Assembly (NCBI RefSeq): GCF_963675165.1 | Contig: NC_087377.1 | Coordinates: forward strand, 6,527,122-6,591,121 | Direction of reading: 5' to 3' | DNA length: 64,000 nucleotides | DNA from: Halichondria panicea | Taxonomy: Eukaryota; Porifera; Demospongiae; Suberitida; Halichondriidae | Part shown: one piece after another, positions 36,128 through 49,200 of the stretch | Layout: each line of letters starts with the position of its first letter | Numbering within the stretch: the stretch's first letter is position 1 | Notes under the pieces: model-generated | The model's database searches: none | Told to the model about the DNA's origin: nothing | Seen by the model: the letters and a program-made list of their open reading frames with translations, nothing else | Program-made: the position numbers and the translations under genes

Positions 36128-38163
36128 ATTGTGTAATCCAATCTAATGAATAGTGTAATTGAATAGTGTGGTACTTCCATTGTGCAAGCACAACTTTTCA
36201 TTGTCGTCAAAATTAATACAGACAGGCATGAATGCATTCGCCATTTTCAGTTTTCTAAGTACTATTACATAGTCTATTGAGCAGGGCACCACATTTCCTG
36301 CTGGCATGCATGCAATTATTATTCGTCTATTTTACAAAAACCAGCCCAAAAGATTCACTGCCCATGTATACTGTATTACATGTGCTAAAATGTTTTGCAA
36401 GCATCAGACATAATTATGCGAACTTTGCTAGCGTCAATCAATTCGCATAAAATTGCAAAACCTAAATTAGTATTGCACACGATCTTTCCAGAACACAATA
36501 GTTAGATTGCAAAGGGTCAATTTTTCTGCTCGTTAATTTTGGCTCATTAATTAGCATGCAAATTAGGTTTCTCACCCGCAAAATATTTAGTAATACGGTA
36601 TAATTATGTGTATCTATAGTTATTTTAGGGTATGGTCCAATTTCAGCTCGGAGCCTGGAGTTTATATTTAACTCTTTTGTCTGCATGACCTTAGTCTCAG
36701 GTCCTGGCCACGCTTTAAAGCGAGGCCTGGATCTGAGACTATGCATGACTATATAGCGTATTTGCACAATTTCACCTTGCATATTCATGCAAGCTTAGCA
36801 TAATGCATGGTGAGAATTATACATTCGACTTCACATTATTTTTATAATACGTACTCCTTTATTAGCTTTATTATAATTATACAGTCTCATCTGTGGCCCA
36901 AATGCCTGTAGAACGATGGGAAGCAAAAGTACTCTTTGGCCATTGCAAATTTATGGACTCTGCCCATTGTAATTAATTTTACATGCAAGAAGTAATTGTG
37001 CAGTGGTGAGCACAGCATCATTGAGTAGTCTCAGAAGCAGACGTCTTTTATGTGGAGAGGTACAAATAATTTAATCGAAAGGTCATAATAATATTAGTGC
37101 CTAAGATCTATGTCCTATCCCCCCTGCAACACCTATCCCCTCTGCAACAAATTACAATGAATACTTCAGTATACGTAGCTATGAACAACACTAGATTTTT
37201 GCAGTAAAATAATAGATAGGTTAATGTGTCTTGCATGTGATCCTTTTGTTATAAACACAATTGTATTGATTCTGTGTAGTGGACACTAGCTCTATTTACA
37301 CTATAGTGTATAGTGTATAGTGTATAAGAGAAGGATTATCGTAAATGTTCATATCATGCTCCTGCTTATGCTAGATGCTATTGGTAAATTATAATAGGCT
37401 TTGCATGTACACAAACAGTTTGTAAGTAGTGCTTCGTTTGCAGCTAATGCTTTTTTTATTTGAGACAGGGAGGAGAACCACATAATTATTGACATTTAAT
37501 TTTTCCCACCACTAATTGGCTACGTCTGGCATATCTCGTCTTTCTTCTGTCTTCAAAACGGTTAGATCTCCTAGACCAATCGTTTCACACTTTGGTGTAC
37601 TAATATACATGTATACTGCCATGTGCAACTCAATGAATATATTTTCACACGTGCAGTACGTGCCTATGTATATTTCATAAATTTATTCAGTGTAAAAGGA
37701 CTGCCTAAAATTATATTCCAATTTGGCACAGGGGTATTTGAAAAAAGAATAATAATATTTTTCAACATCAATTGAATAACAGCATGCGCAAAGCTAAAAT
37801 TATAGACAACGTCAAGTGTGCACTTTTGCAGGGTTAGTGCACCATAATATTATTATAGAAAATCACAGAGTAAATATTTCTCATAGAAAATTTACCAAAA
37901 ACGCCTACATGTATAGAAACAATTGGCCGAGAGAAAATTTGCCACAATCAAAACCTGGTGGAAAAATTTAACACTTGAACTATATATATATACCCAAATT
38001 AATTGAACAATGAGCATTTTGTAACAGATCTGTAAAACATTACTATTCACTAACCACACAATAAGTCACTCTATAGTTATCAGAATGCTATAGTTACATT
38101 TGTACATCTGTTAAGAGCTCCATAAACTCAGCTAGTAGAAATGTCTTAGATCCTGGTCCACTA
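36128..38163. other. Intergenic stretch between dermatopontin genes
   Basis: Holds a MITE at about 36409-36600 (TAATACGGTA end) and a palindrome at about 36690-36738 (AGTCTCAGGTCCTGGCC pairing with the GGCCTGGATCTGAGACT side). The minus frame 36462-36788 runs across both and is not a gene. 36790-38160 shows nothing coding. Confidence 0.5.
36409..36600. mobile_element. MITE, 'TACCGTATTACT' family
   Basis: Right end AAAATATTTAGTAATACGGTA is well preserved; the left end (about 36409-36430, GCGAACTTTGCTAGCG) is diverged. Internal AATTCGCATAAAATTGCAAAACC matches the interior of the copy at 31093-31273 in type. Confidence 0.55.
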
Positions 38164-40482
38164 TTAACCAGCATGCACACTGCATTCAAATATCCTCCAT
38201 CGTCTATCTCTGTGCAATGTGTGCGCAAAATCATGTACAGCAATGTTTAATTGTGGTTTCGAGATGCATGTCGATCGATTAATAATAACTTGCTTGCATA
38301 TAAATTATGCATTCAGACCCATTCGACACAATCACCAACGCTACACCATGCATGCATGGGGCCTTCTTGTGGTTAGATATTAATTTGGTGTCTCCAACGG
38401 TTAGATATAAAGTTTTGCTAGACTCAATACTAGAAAATCTCTGTTATTTAATTATAAGTTACTTACTTTTGCTTATAATGACTATCCAGTCCAACCAGGG
38501 CCCCGGCTCCTCCACCACATGGAGAGCCCACCTTGTGGTCTAAGTCCCCATGAAGCATATTCACATATTCTGTCATGAGACAGTCCTCTGTGTGGTAGTC
38601 ATTGGCTCCACAACATCGAATTTTCCATTTTCTGTCCTCGTGAGCATTCATGTGATGGCTCCTGATTCCTAAACGAAAAATGTGAATGCAAAATCTCAAT
38701 AATTGTAAGACCACAATAGTCTATAATTATGGACTCCTGTTATGGAGTATTAGTAGTGTTACTGTAGATATCTTATGAGCCATAAGCAGAGAAGGCAGGA
38801 CATGCATAGCTATGGTGCCTTTGGTATATAGATCTGTTGTCGTCACTTTCGGGTGTTGTCAAATATTGTGAACTGTTTATGAACTAATTAACCTAATAAA
38901 AACCCCCAGACAAATTCTCAGACTGCATGCTCGCCACACTGTTTTATACAATACTGCATGGCAGGTTATTTTCGCATAGTGAATATTTTCGTATTATGGA
39001 GGATCATCCAAAAATTATTAGATTCTGTGTCACCATTCTAAAATGTACGAATCCAAGGTAAGCCAAACAAAAATTTGGATCAACGAAAATTATCATGGTA
39101 TGCAGCTCACCTGCCATAAACTTGTTCTTCGGACACATATAGGTAATATCCTGTTTCCAGTTATTGATGTAAGGTGACCAGGAGCAGTCAATAAGAGGGG
39201 AAGGTGCCACCTTATGACACTTCCAGTCCCATACTCGATCTCCATAGTATCCATCATATTTACTTTTCACTTGGATTAGGCCTTCACCTATTTATAGTAA
39301 TGATGTTAAACTGCTACCAGTATAGCTGTTTTACATATTAATTTTATGCTGGTATATTATGTATAATTATGCGTTATGACGAACCTTTGGCACTATCACA
39401 AACCGTATGTAGTGGAAGGTCAAATTTCTGCTTGAAGCCAGGAATTTGTTGTGGATGCTGAAATGACATTTTTATAAAGTGTGCAGTGTATAAGGGACTC
39501 ATTCAAACTCACATTTTTTGGAGGATGCCATTTAGGCTATGAAAAAAACAACAAATGAATCACTCTGAAAAGTTATGAATGGCGGACACTTTACCTTAGG
39601 CCTGGGGTGGATTACTCTTCGAGGCTTGTAGTGGATTACTCTTCGAGGTGGTGGCTGAATAGACAGAATGGGCATAATAATTTATGATTAATTACATGTA
39701 GCTTCATACTATTTACGTAGATCTATGCATGTATACATTGCTCCATGCATGCATATAAGCAGGATATGGAAACAGGTTAGACCTATAAAGGGACAATGCA
39801 TTGTACGTACATAAGTATCAATTAACTATTGTCTATTATTTTGATACTATTCTTCCTATACCTTCCTTCGAACTGGTTTTTTCTTTGGCTTGTGCTTCTT
39901 CTTTCCCCAGTGTTCATGAGGCCACCAAATCTGCAAATGAATTTGATCTACATAATTTATGTCCGAGGCTAGCTAGCATAGATCCATAGATCTATTAAGT
40001 AGGATTTACCACACCTAATACGAGGAGGATATACGGAGTGTAATGTATCCTCCGAGTAGGTGTGAATGGGACTTTTATCTGTATGACTTATACCACATGA
40101 CATGACCGCAGCACTATGGACCTCCCCCTAGCAACATTTAATGAAAAAAGCTGTGCATGCCCTGGGGCTGTATGTTATTCTTCTATATATCCTATACAAC
40201 TGCATGTTGACCAATGAGATCAATTTAGTGGTACGTGACGTAAAGTGTGGAGTGTGGTATAATTATCTACAATTTCTACATGCATCAAACCATCAACTAT
40301 ACAAGTTAGTCACTCACTTGTGCACTGCCTCTTTCCATCAGAGGTCTTTGTTGGATATGAACTATATCTCTTTCAGTGTCCCGCTCAGCTTGAACCACAT
40401 CTTTGGATCCCACACTCTTGGTAACGAGTGTCGACAACAGTACAAGTAGGCACACACACACCAAACTGGCAGAGATTTCCAT
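38164..40482 (-). CDS. Secreted dermatopontin-domain protein with basic Pro-rich linker
   Basis: Predicted 271 aa in eight phase-consistent exons, transcription order: 40482-40318, 39930-39862, 39654-39595, 39536-39513, 39457-39385, 39287-39111, 38668-38467, 38209-38164. The chosen ATG at 40482 gives a clear signal peptide (MEISASLVCVCLLVLLSTLV); an in-frame ATG at 40539 would add 19 residues before it. Residues 56-106 are a basic, Pro/His-rich linker (HWGKKKHKPKKKPVRRK, and a duplicated PRRVIH.KPRRVIH). Residues 141-271 carry the dermatopontin pattern: YGDRVWDWKCHK, DCSWSPYINNW, YMCPKNKFMAG, HEDRKWKIRCC, TEDCLMTEYVN, ALVGLDSHY, and a short last exon with DRRWRIFEC. It is a likely extracellular matrix or surface protein. 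Exon phases around the dermatopontin part match those of 34112-36127, so the two are tandem paralogues with different N-termini. Confidence 0.84.
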
Positions 40483-40889
40483 ACTTAGATCTAGTTTCTT
40501 AGGTTCACGGTCACATTGAAAGTGTTCTGAACTGTGCATGCATGTATCGTTTACGAACTTTACCTACATCTATATACATGCATGAGATTCAGTTATAGGT
40601 TGGGCCTGAATGGCCAGTATACACACACATTGAATAGCAGCTGTAGCTAATAATTATACTGTTTTAAAACAAGGCTATTGTGGTACTTCCATGTGGTAAA
40701 TAATTATTTATCTCAAAGGTAGATCGGCTATATCTATAGAATCTAAGTCCATTTCTAAAATGAGTACATCAAAACAATAGGACTCGAAACTAAAAATAAA
40801 ATTGAATTGGCTAAAAACATAAAAAAACAAATGTGTAATTATTGCAGACTATAACAGACTATTAAACCAACATTTTGAGAGCCAGCAGG

Positions 40890-41411
40890 TCATGGTAAAG
40901 TAACGATCACCCTAAACTTTCTGACTGTGAGCGAGTGCCCTCCCCCTCCTCCTACGTTCCTCATGAACCTATAGAAGTCACCAGGCTTTGCTAACTTGAC
41001 GACAGGATCATCTCTCAACTCAGCGTTTGCTTTCATCTCATGGTGCTCAGCAATCCCAAACACTCGTCTTTTCTCTGCCACCATCACGGGAGAACTGCTT
41101 GTATTAGTCTGTCTCATCAATTGTAGAAATATCTCGCCTTTTAGATTTCCCCAGCCTTGATCTTTCCACACCACAGATAGAGAAAGCTTCTTGACTGTAC
41201 TTGGTAGGATAGGACCATCGAAATAAAGTTCAGGTGGGGCTGAGTATGGACCAGGTATCTCAAAATCTTCACCATGTATAACCATGAAGTGGGGAAGCAC
41301 AGAGTGGAGACGATGACAGGTCTGGGAGAGTCTAGCTACGTCCTCTGGGCAAAGCAAGTCAGCCACATGAGATAACACTAAATCAGGGAAGTCTTCAAAC
41401 TGGTTTGCCAT
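40890..41411 (-). CDS. Intronless F-box protein, copy 1
   Basis: Single exon of 173 aa. Residues about 4-40 (FEDFPDLVLSHVADLLCPED, then VARLSQTCHRLHSVLP) are an F-box, the Skp1-binding module of SCF ubiquitin ligases. The C-terminal 130 residues (LPSTVKKLSLSVVWKDQGWG, EKRRVFGIAEHHEMKANAEL, KPGDFYRFMRN, then five glycines and HSLTV) are of an unrecognised type that presumably binds substrate. Closely related to the copies at 44377-44904 and 63441-63968 but two residues shorter in the PGPYSAPP region and more diverged. Frame fully intact. Lack of introns suggests a retrocopy origin followed by DNA-level duplication. Confidence 0.82.
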   Translation of the reverse strand: MANQFEDFPDLVLSHVADLLCPEDVARLSQTCHRLHSVLPHFMVIHGEDFEIPGPYSAPPELYFDGPILPSTVKKLSLSVVWKDQGWGNLKGEIFLQLMRQTNTSSSPVMVAEKRRVFGIAEHHEMKANAELRDDPVVKLAKPGDFYRFMRNVGGGGGHSLTVRKFRVIVTLP

Positions 41412-42336
41412 TCTATACAGTCATACCAGCTTGTGCTGAATATCGAATATTAATGCTAAATCATCAGGTGTTTTCCCTCCATAAATGTGTGCTAGTCACA
41501 CCATAGTCACTCACACACGTATAACACAGAACACACTGTGTCTTGCCTGACCTTTATTTTGCTCTTGCACTGACCTCGAGACCAAGCCTCTCATGGTCTC
41601 GAGGCTAATACTTGTAAGAGGAATAAAAACTTTTTGCTAAACCAGATACTTTAGTATCTACTGGAGTTAAAAAAAATTTTTTTGACTTATAATACTGATT
41701 CCATGTATGGAGGAAATGGTGTCAAATTATAAAAACGAAGTTGATGACAAGTATAGCGTTCTAAGCTGCATTGAAAGTGTTGGACTCACTGGACATAACG
41801 ATGTTGACATTTTTTCCCACACTATGTAAGTATGCAGGTGCCGCAATCAATCTATTTATTGTTGCCGTCCAATGATATACCGGTACATAGTGTAAGCAAA
41901 AATGTCGACACAGCATAGAACAACCATTCGTTATCTACAAGAAACAATTGTGGTGTCCAGTTGATGTACACCGTCTATTCGATTGGTAATCCTTTGTTTG
42001 AGACGAATGTTGACCCCATGACTTGAGGAGGAAGCCACATATGATAACAAAATGTAGGATGCCCTGTTTAGTAAATAGGAGGCTATTTTAATCCGCCTGC
42101 ATGGGACCGAGGCGAAAGTGAGGCCTGATTTACTAAATGAGATTTAGGCCTAATTTAGCAAATAGAAGGTCCAAACAGAAAGACCATGCAATTCGATGCT
42201 AAATAAATATAGGAGGTCGGATTTAGTAATTAAGTAAGATATCCGATTCACAGTAAAGGAAGAGAAGCAACCCTGCATTGTATATATCAGCTAGCTATCA
42301 ATACAGTAAATAGGAACACACTGCATGTATTATATA
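41412..42336. other. Non-coding stretch
   Basis: A short palindrome at about 41573-41604 (CCTCGAGACCAAGCCTC / GGTCTCGAGG). At 42060-42200 there are repeated and inverted TTTAGTAAATAGG / GATTTACTAAAT words. Nothing coding seen. Confidence 0.4.
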
Positions 42337-42559
42337 GAAGGGGAGAGAGACGCATTTTTTTGAAAAGTAACAAGAGCATCAAAAATGAATTTGGCACCTC
42401 ATAAATTATTATTAGTGACCTTAATTAGTTAAGGGTAAGTGGTTCCACCCTCTTGATCTAACTTAGTAGCTCTGTCTATAGTCATTGAGATGTCTCAGTC
42501 GATTAGTCCCTCCCCCCTCCTCGAAGCGTTGCATACATATTTATTACTAATTTTCTTTT

Positions 42560-43315
42560 CAACAGAATTTTACTGCGTCACCATTGCATTTCTCCCCACA
42601 CCGTTTCATGCCAGGACTCACACACTTGGCATAGACATCGGAGGGTATAGCCACAGCCTACCGGGCTAGGCCTTGGTGGATTATGCTAGTAAGAACCTAT
42701 GAGCATTGAGAATAATGCTGGGAAAAATAGGCAATTTTCTGACGTTGACGAGAAAATAGGCACAAACGAGATTTATAAGTCTCAAAGCAAAAAAACTGTC
42801 TTAATTGATTACATGTATAGAAGACCACCTACAGCTGGCTGTTACTTATGCTATGAAATGTGTACGTCGTTCCTGAAATCCTGCATGTATATAGTCTACC
42901 GTGACTCAAAACTAGACTCCTGTCAAATCAAACACTTTATATATATATCGTAAAGCCGAAAATGTTCGTGAGGTGCAAAATTTCGCGTTTTTCAAAGGCC
43001 GAGCAGCTAACGCAAACATTAAAACTGAGATAACCCCCACACACTGGTATTTCACATGCAAAGCTATTGGTGCTAGGGTGTGGTTTCCTGACATTGAAAC
43101 ACGAATATTAGAACCCACGCTGAGGGCTCTGTAGCCACTATACAGCAGCACGATTAAAGATAGGTGGATGGCAAAGAAAAACATAGTGGAATAATAGAGA
43201 GAAATAGGTGACCAATTAAGTGACAATTGAGCATTATTATAAGGACCAGAAGAGACCCAATTAACGTTGAATGACTTGACCATTATCTCATGAGCGTTTT
43301 TGACTGAATAAAGTG
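42560..43315 (-). pseudogene. Relic of the sushi-gene last exon, split by an insertion
   Basis: 42560-42656 and 43240-43315 correspond (minus strand) to the two ends of the final exon at 46297-46519; about 45 coding bases between them are replaced by a ~580-base unrelated insert. Stops and indels remove the frame. The minus frame at 42912-43283 lies mostly in the insert and is not a gene. Confidence 0.65.
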
Positions 43316-43525
43316 GTATAGAAGTGGAATAGCTTAGTCCTTATATATCCAGTCAGAAAAAAAAACTTGTGCGATCCTCTCTGAACTATAAGAATTGTCA
43401 GAGATTTCCATAGATCTATATAGATCTAGCTATTACCAAACATCAGATTTTTCTTAGGGTCTGAGCTCTGTGACCGTTACGTTCACATTAATTCTCAACT
43501 GTGCATGTATACATCTATATACAGT

Positions 43526-43716
43526 CAGTGGAACCTCTATTAACAACCACCTCCGAATAAAGGCCAGTTGCTATATAATTATAACGGCCAGGCACCCAGG
43601 TCCCAAATGAACAGTTCGTGTACAAAACAAACTCTCAACAAAGGCCACCTCTGTATAAAGGCCAAAACATTGTTAATTCCCCAAAGGTGTCGATCCGTTA
43701 TAGAGGGGTTCCACTG
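43526..43716. mobile_element. MITE, 'CAGTGGAACC' family
   Basis: Inverted ends CAGTGGAACCTCTATTAAC and the ATAGAGGGGTTCCACTG end, TA flanks. Present at the equivalent place in duplication copy B (62543-62731), so inserted before the duplication. Confidence 0.82.
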
Positions 43717-44376
43717 TATACACGCAGAGCATCAGTTATAGCTAGTCTGGGGCTGCAGATGTTATAAAAATTGTGTACTATAATTATACAGTAGCGAATT
43801 TCAGTGAATTTGTAATTAACGCTAAATTATGTCCATGCTAATAATTAACGAATCTCATAAAAAATAAAAGTACTAATCAAAGAGCATGCAAGCTAGTTCA
43901 GCTATTTTGACTCCAAACTTAAATATTGTGCTAGCTTGTAAGAGACTGGAACATTGTGTGTGTGTTGATCGTTTTGTATTTGTTAGGTAGATGTATTTAC
44001 GTTATGTTTATCTTTTGTGACGTAATGCGAGCTAAGGCTGGATTGTTCGAGAGAGAGACCTCGTGGTGTAGAACTAAGACTCTGTGTATCTGTATTTTGT
44101 GTCTTGTTTTTGTTATTAAACACTGAAGTACCTTGAATAGCTAGTCCTATCTAGAGTGAAGGGCTAATAATTATCGCTCGGTGACAGTGCTAATAATTAT
44201 TTGCTGCAAATCTGTCAAAATGTGTACCCTACAAAAACAGAAATTACAAGTCTATATACTGGTCTTTAATAGTGTGTCCATTCCTAAAATGAGTTACAAA
44301 ATAATTAATAACTATTGGTTACAACGTGACAATTGAAATCTATTGCTGCATGCTATGATGGACTCGAGCCAGCAGG

Positions 44377-44904
44377 TCATGGTAAAGTAACGACCACCCT
44401 AAACTTCTTGACTGTGAGCGAGTGCCCTCCCCCTCCTCCTGCGTTCCTCATGAACCTATAGAAGTCACCAGGCTTTGCTAACTTGATGACAGGATCATCT
44501 CTCAACTCAGCGTTTGCTTTCATCTCATGGTGCTCAGCAATCCCAAACACTCGTCTTTTTTCTGCCACCACCACAGGAGAACTGCTTGTATTAGTCTGTC
44601 TCATCAATTGCAGAAATATCTCGCCTTTTCGATTTCCGTAACCTTGATCTTTCCACACCACAGATAGAGAAAGCTTCTTGACGATACTTGGTAGGACAGG
44701 ACCATCGAAATATAGTTCAGGTGCCCAGTGGCCTGAACGTGGACCTCGTATTTCAAAGTCTTTACCGTGTACAATCATGAAGTGGGGAAGCACAGAGTGG
44801 AGACGATGACAGGTCTGGGAGAGTCTAGCTACGTCCTCTGGGCAAAGCAAGTCAGCCACATGAGATAACACTAGATCAGGGAAGTCTTCAAACTGGTTTG
44901 CCAT
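44377..44904 (-). CDS. Intronless F-box protein, copy 2
   Basis: Single exon of 175 aa with the same F-box (FEDFPDLVLSHVADLLCPED) and C-terminal region as copies 1 and 3. It differs from copy 3 (63441-63968) by about six residues, for example V/I before LPSIV, T/I in MRQTNTSSS, HHEMK/HDEME and K/Q before PGD. Intact frame and mostly single-residue changes argue that it is still translated or only recently duplicated. Probable Skp1-Cullin-F-box substrate adaptor (family knowledge); substrate unknown. It lies within segmental duplication copy A. Confidence 0.84.
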   Translation of the reverse strand: MANQFEDFPDLVLSHVADLLCPEDVARLSQTCHRLHSVLPHFMIVHGKDFEIRGPRSGHWAPELYFDGPVLPSIVKKLSLSVVWKDQGYGNRKGEIFLQLMRQTNTSSSPVVVAEKRRVFGIAEHHEMKANAELRDDPVIKLAKPGDFYRFMRNAGGGGGHSLTVKKFRVVVTLP

Positions 44905-45338
44905 TCTAGCTTGTGAATATTAGTGCTAAGTCATCAGGTAATTCCCCTCTAGATCTATAGTGTCTAACACATGGCTAATAGCCCTATAAGGCTAATAGGT
45001 AGCACTATGATATGTATACATGTAGATCTACATTGGCACTTGTATTAAATAGTGTCACATTTACCCGTAGCCGCGGCTTAGTCTCTAGAATATGTAGATC
45101 TAATAATTATAAGGTCCACTAACATGACATTGTACATGTATCTATTTTTGGTCCTCTAGCCTTGTTTAGTGCCTGTAAGACCTAAATTATGCAAATTAGT
45201 GCTCTTGTTTTACCAGGCAGTTGCTGGCTCTAGTACTAACTTCAATATCAGGCCACTCATGCCATGAGTCATGGTATCGAGGCTAGTACAGGAGCACGTA
45301 CTATTACTTAGCTGACAACTTCTCACCGCAATACCGTA

Positions 45339-45746
45339 TACCGTATAGCTGCGTCCCAAAAATTCTGCGAATTCTGAGAATGAACGATTAAATGCAGAAA
45401 TAATTATTATCCGCAAATGTTTATTAACCACGCCTAATTTAACAGTTGAAAGTTTAATTTGCAGAAATATTTATTATTATACGCAAAAGTCTTTTTACAG
45501 CTATTTGCAGAATTTTTGGGGCGCAGAAATTTCTAGCTATACGGTAACAGGTAATTTTCATGGGGTAAAAATTTCGTTCAACTCGAAAAATGATGAGAAC
45601 AATTTCGTTTGACTTCATTGCCTGCATGCACTGCATTTGCATGCGTTCTGGTAAGCCATGCCTATATACATTTTCGTGGGGGAAAATTTCATGTAAGTCA
45701 GGCTTGCTTACGAAAATAACACCCCACGAAAATTACCCGCTATACA
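45339..45746. mobile_element. Two abutting MITEs
   Basis: First element about 45339-45546: ACCGTATAGCTGCGTCCCAA pairs with the GGGGCGCAGAAATTTCTAGCTATACGGTA side. The second begins in the shared ACGGTA and runs to about 45746, ending CACGAAAATTACCCGCTATA. They appear to share or overlap their junction, as if one inserted into the end of the other. Confidence 0.7.
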
Positions 45747-45980
45747 CTGGGATCTCCTATCTCTTGTTACAGTATTAAACCTTGACCACCATGCATATAA
45801 TTATATAGGTGAACAAAGAAAGGAAGTGGGCGGGGGAGAAGGATAAGGTACCGATGACCACCATGTACATGTTGACTGAATTTTTTTGACAAGATTCAAA
45901 GGAAGTGCGAAGAACCCAGCTACAATTGATCGATCTATTTATACGAAGAACCCAGCTATACAATCGATCGATCTACATTG

Positions 45981-46169
45981 CATGGAACCTCTGTTACCAA
46001 CCACCTCCGAATAAAGGCCAGTTGCTATAAATTATGACGGCCAGGCACCCAGGTCCCAAATGAACAGTTTGTGTACAAAACAATTAACCTATCAACAAAG
46101 GCCACCTCTGTATATATAAAGGCCAAAACATTTTTCCCCAAAGGTGTCCGTTATAGAGAAGTTCCACTG
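45981..46169. mobile_element. MITE, 'CAGTGGAACC' family
   Basis: Left end CATGGAACCTCTGTTACC and right end GAGAAGTTCCACTG. Its interior shares the GGCCAGGCACCCAGGTCCCA block with the copies at 43526-43716 and 62543-62731. It lies just downstream of the sushi gene's stop codon. Confidence 0.78.
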
Positions 46170-46296
46170 TATTTATATAGCTTGCCTTCTAGAATTGCAC
46201 ATGTACAATCTGCCAAATTATATCCATTGCAGTAACAATCAGCATAATAATTATAGAATCCATTATGTATACGTCATTGTCTTTTCAAGAAAAAGT

Positions 46297-49200
46297 TTAC
46301 TGTGGCTTGTCATTATAGCATTTCTTCCCACTGCACTGTTTCATGCCAGAATTAACGGCACACTCGGCATAGACATCGGAGGGTATAGCCACAGGGCAAC
46401 TCTCGACAATGTCAACAACATACCACTGAATTTTGACAGAAGGAGCAGAGGAGACCCAACGTTGAATGACTTTGACCATCTCATGAGCAGATACATCTTC
46501 CAGGCCAAATAAAGTGGTCCTATAAAGTCAGAAAAAAAAATATAGAATTACATCATTGAGTATCTCGATTACGGAATATGCCAATTTTCTACAAGCTGTA
46601 AGCTGTTACTATAGCTGTGTGCAATGCTTACTTACAGTATATTTGTCTTAGTTGATAATGTTTACCTGAAGTGGGCCTCAGTCTGGGATGAACGACAACT
46701 GAAGAAACTCCTTTCTACCGAAAAAGGAGAGTGTGTCGAATTCGTGAAATTGATATGTGGCAGTACCACTTCCTGAATGGCTCCAAAGAAAGCGAGACTG
46801 ACTTCATTGGCCCTTGATTCCTGTATAATTATAATCATTAGCAAATGTCACGGTAAGCATTAATGTATATAGGTAGCCATTGGGCTAGCTTAGAATATGC
46901 TTTGAGTGAGGGGGATCCAAGTATAGCTCACCACCTGAATTTTCAGAATCATGCATGGAACATTTGTAAAGACCTAGCCATGAAGCTACTTCACCTAAAC
47001 TCACTCTGTACAATTACTTATGACCATGCACCACAGTACTTACTTCCCAATTCAAACAGCTACCCGGAGTAGGTGAAAACATCAACTGCATCTTTGCCTC
47101 ATCTGTGAGAAAAAATATGGTAATTAATGAGCTTATAATTATAAAAGTCATGTATAATGATTAAAGAAGGAGTAGACAATTATTAGTTGAAACCAGTGCT
47201 CTGAACAGGTATAAGCCATGCATACATGCACGCAGAATAAATTATAGCTAGCCTATACTGTGTAACATGTGTTCCAGTCGAAATGACGAGAGAAAGTTGA
47301 TAACTGTACAGTAGAGTGAAGAACTTACCCACACAGATTGGTGCAGATGAAGACCAGCCAACACGGCTAGGGTAATAGCTGTATCTGTAATGGTAATTAC
47401 TGTATTGGCAGTTTCTGGTTGAACTGCCAATCAAATTGTAGCCTTCGTTACAGCTGTAACTGGCAGTCTTCCCTACTGTTGTACCGGTAGAGGTATCCAC
47501 ACGTCCATTTCTTGGGACTGGCAGAGGCCCGCAATCATCTATATTAAATTAGAGATGCAGTCAAGTACTACTATATACTTTTATGACATATAAAGCCATC
47601 TTCGGTTTTATCAACAAGCTGTGGAACTTATTGACAAATTAGGCTTAGATTACCACATGTTATAGGCGGCATATTGTTCAACTGAGATTGAGGATTAAAA
47701 ATAGCCACGATGAACTGGGGCACATCACAGATAATGAGCACTCACAGCCACAATAGGGTCTTGTTCCACTCCATCCTCTGTTGGTGCAAGTCTGTTCAGA
47801 ATTACCAACCAAGCTAAATCCTCGGTTGCAAGAGAATCTAGCCACTCTCCCAGGAATATAAGGAGAGTCATACGTCACAAATCCATTGCCAATTGAGAAA
47901 TCAGGGCAGAGTCGTAACTGAGCTGCATACAATGCAATGGTATAATGTGAAAACACAAAATGTACAGCCTATAATTAAAGAGTCATGGTGCTACAGTATA
48001 GCCAACTATAATGACTACAATATCTAATACTATACCATAATATCCAATGTTTTGCAAGCATCAAACAGAGCTTAATTTGTGCTTATGGCATCACAGAATA
48101 TACTCTATACTTAGACTCGTGGTGAGCTGTCATTTTTGCACAGTGAAAAGTAGACTAGTCAAACTCAGTGTAGAATCCAGTCAACATATCAGATAAGATT
48201 GGTGGCTGTGTTTTCAATTCATGGCGCCATTTTTCTGCACGTGATACTTAGACTATATATCGCAAAACTATATACTATAGCTATACAAAAAGTCTCCTTG
48301 TGTCAGTAATAATGGTGGTGAGCATTCAATGTCACTATATCAATGATATTGTGGTATAACTGCATGCCGTCTAGGCACTTGAGTAATAGTGGCAAACGTT
48401 GCACAAGATTCTACACACAGTTTTACCTAGCCTCGATCTCAGGCCGCACTTCCCACTTCACTTAGGGAAGTGGGCTTGGTATCGACTGCTTGCGCATGCG
48501 CTAATATCCCCCTGGTATCTGGGGGCTTAGGATAACATCGTATATGCTCAGTAAAACTATGACATCACAACGAATGGAAGTGGATTGAAGGAAGTAGATA
48601 GAAAGTTCGATTGAAGGTTTCTAGCCCATCGGATAGCATTCTCTGATAGCTACCCTTAGCCTGCTATGTTAACAAAAGACTCACAACCTGCAACAGTGTG
48701 GATGACAATCGTCTGAACTGAGTGAAAGCTGACAAAAGCCTATATGGACAGGCCACGCCCATTTAACATTAACTTTGGTGAAAGTCTACTATACTACTGC
48801 TACTGCAGAAAAAAATAGCGGTACACAAACCTACACAGCTCTGTCTCTAGCTAGCTAGCTATATAGCTCTGTGTATGACTTTTAGGATATTTTCTCTGTA
48901 TTATAGGAAATTTTACGGGGAAAAAATATCCAATAATTTTGCGCATGCGCAAGCAGTCGATAGCAGGCCTTCTTTTCTATGAAGGCCAGTGAAGGAGGCT
49001 AAGTTTAACCATGCAGCCACTTTTCGCCATGCAAAAGTGACGGCTCGCGAGTCTTGTATGACAACTATATCATGATTTTTGCCTGCATGATCACAAAAGT
49101 TTGACCAGAAAAGTGTCAAACATTGTGGCAATAACTGTCTATATGCAGGTGACTTATAGATATACATGTAATAATATACTGGAAAACAATGTTATCTCAA

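Larger units (their letters stand above)
42337..44940. repeat. Segmental duplication, copy A
   Basis: About 2.6 kb that reappears in the same orientation at 61368-64000. It contains a broken relic of the sushi gene's last exon, a CAGTGGAACC MITE and an intronless F-box gene. Copy A has about 90 bases near 43870-43970 that copy B lacks, and lacks the MITE found in copy B at 63031-63224. Confidence 0.88.

Noticed and set aside
42912..43283. 123-aa minus-strand frame, also at 61932-62144
   Set aside because: Covers the insert that splits the exon relic; the frame is not kept between duplication copies.
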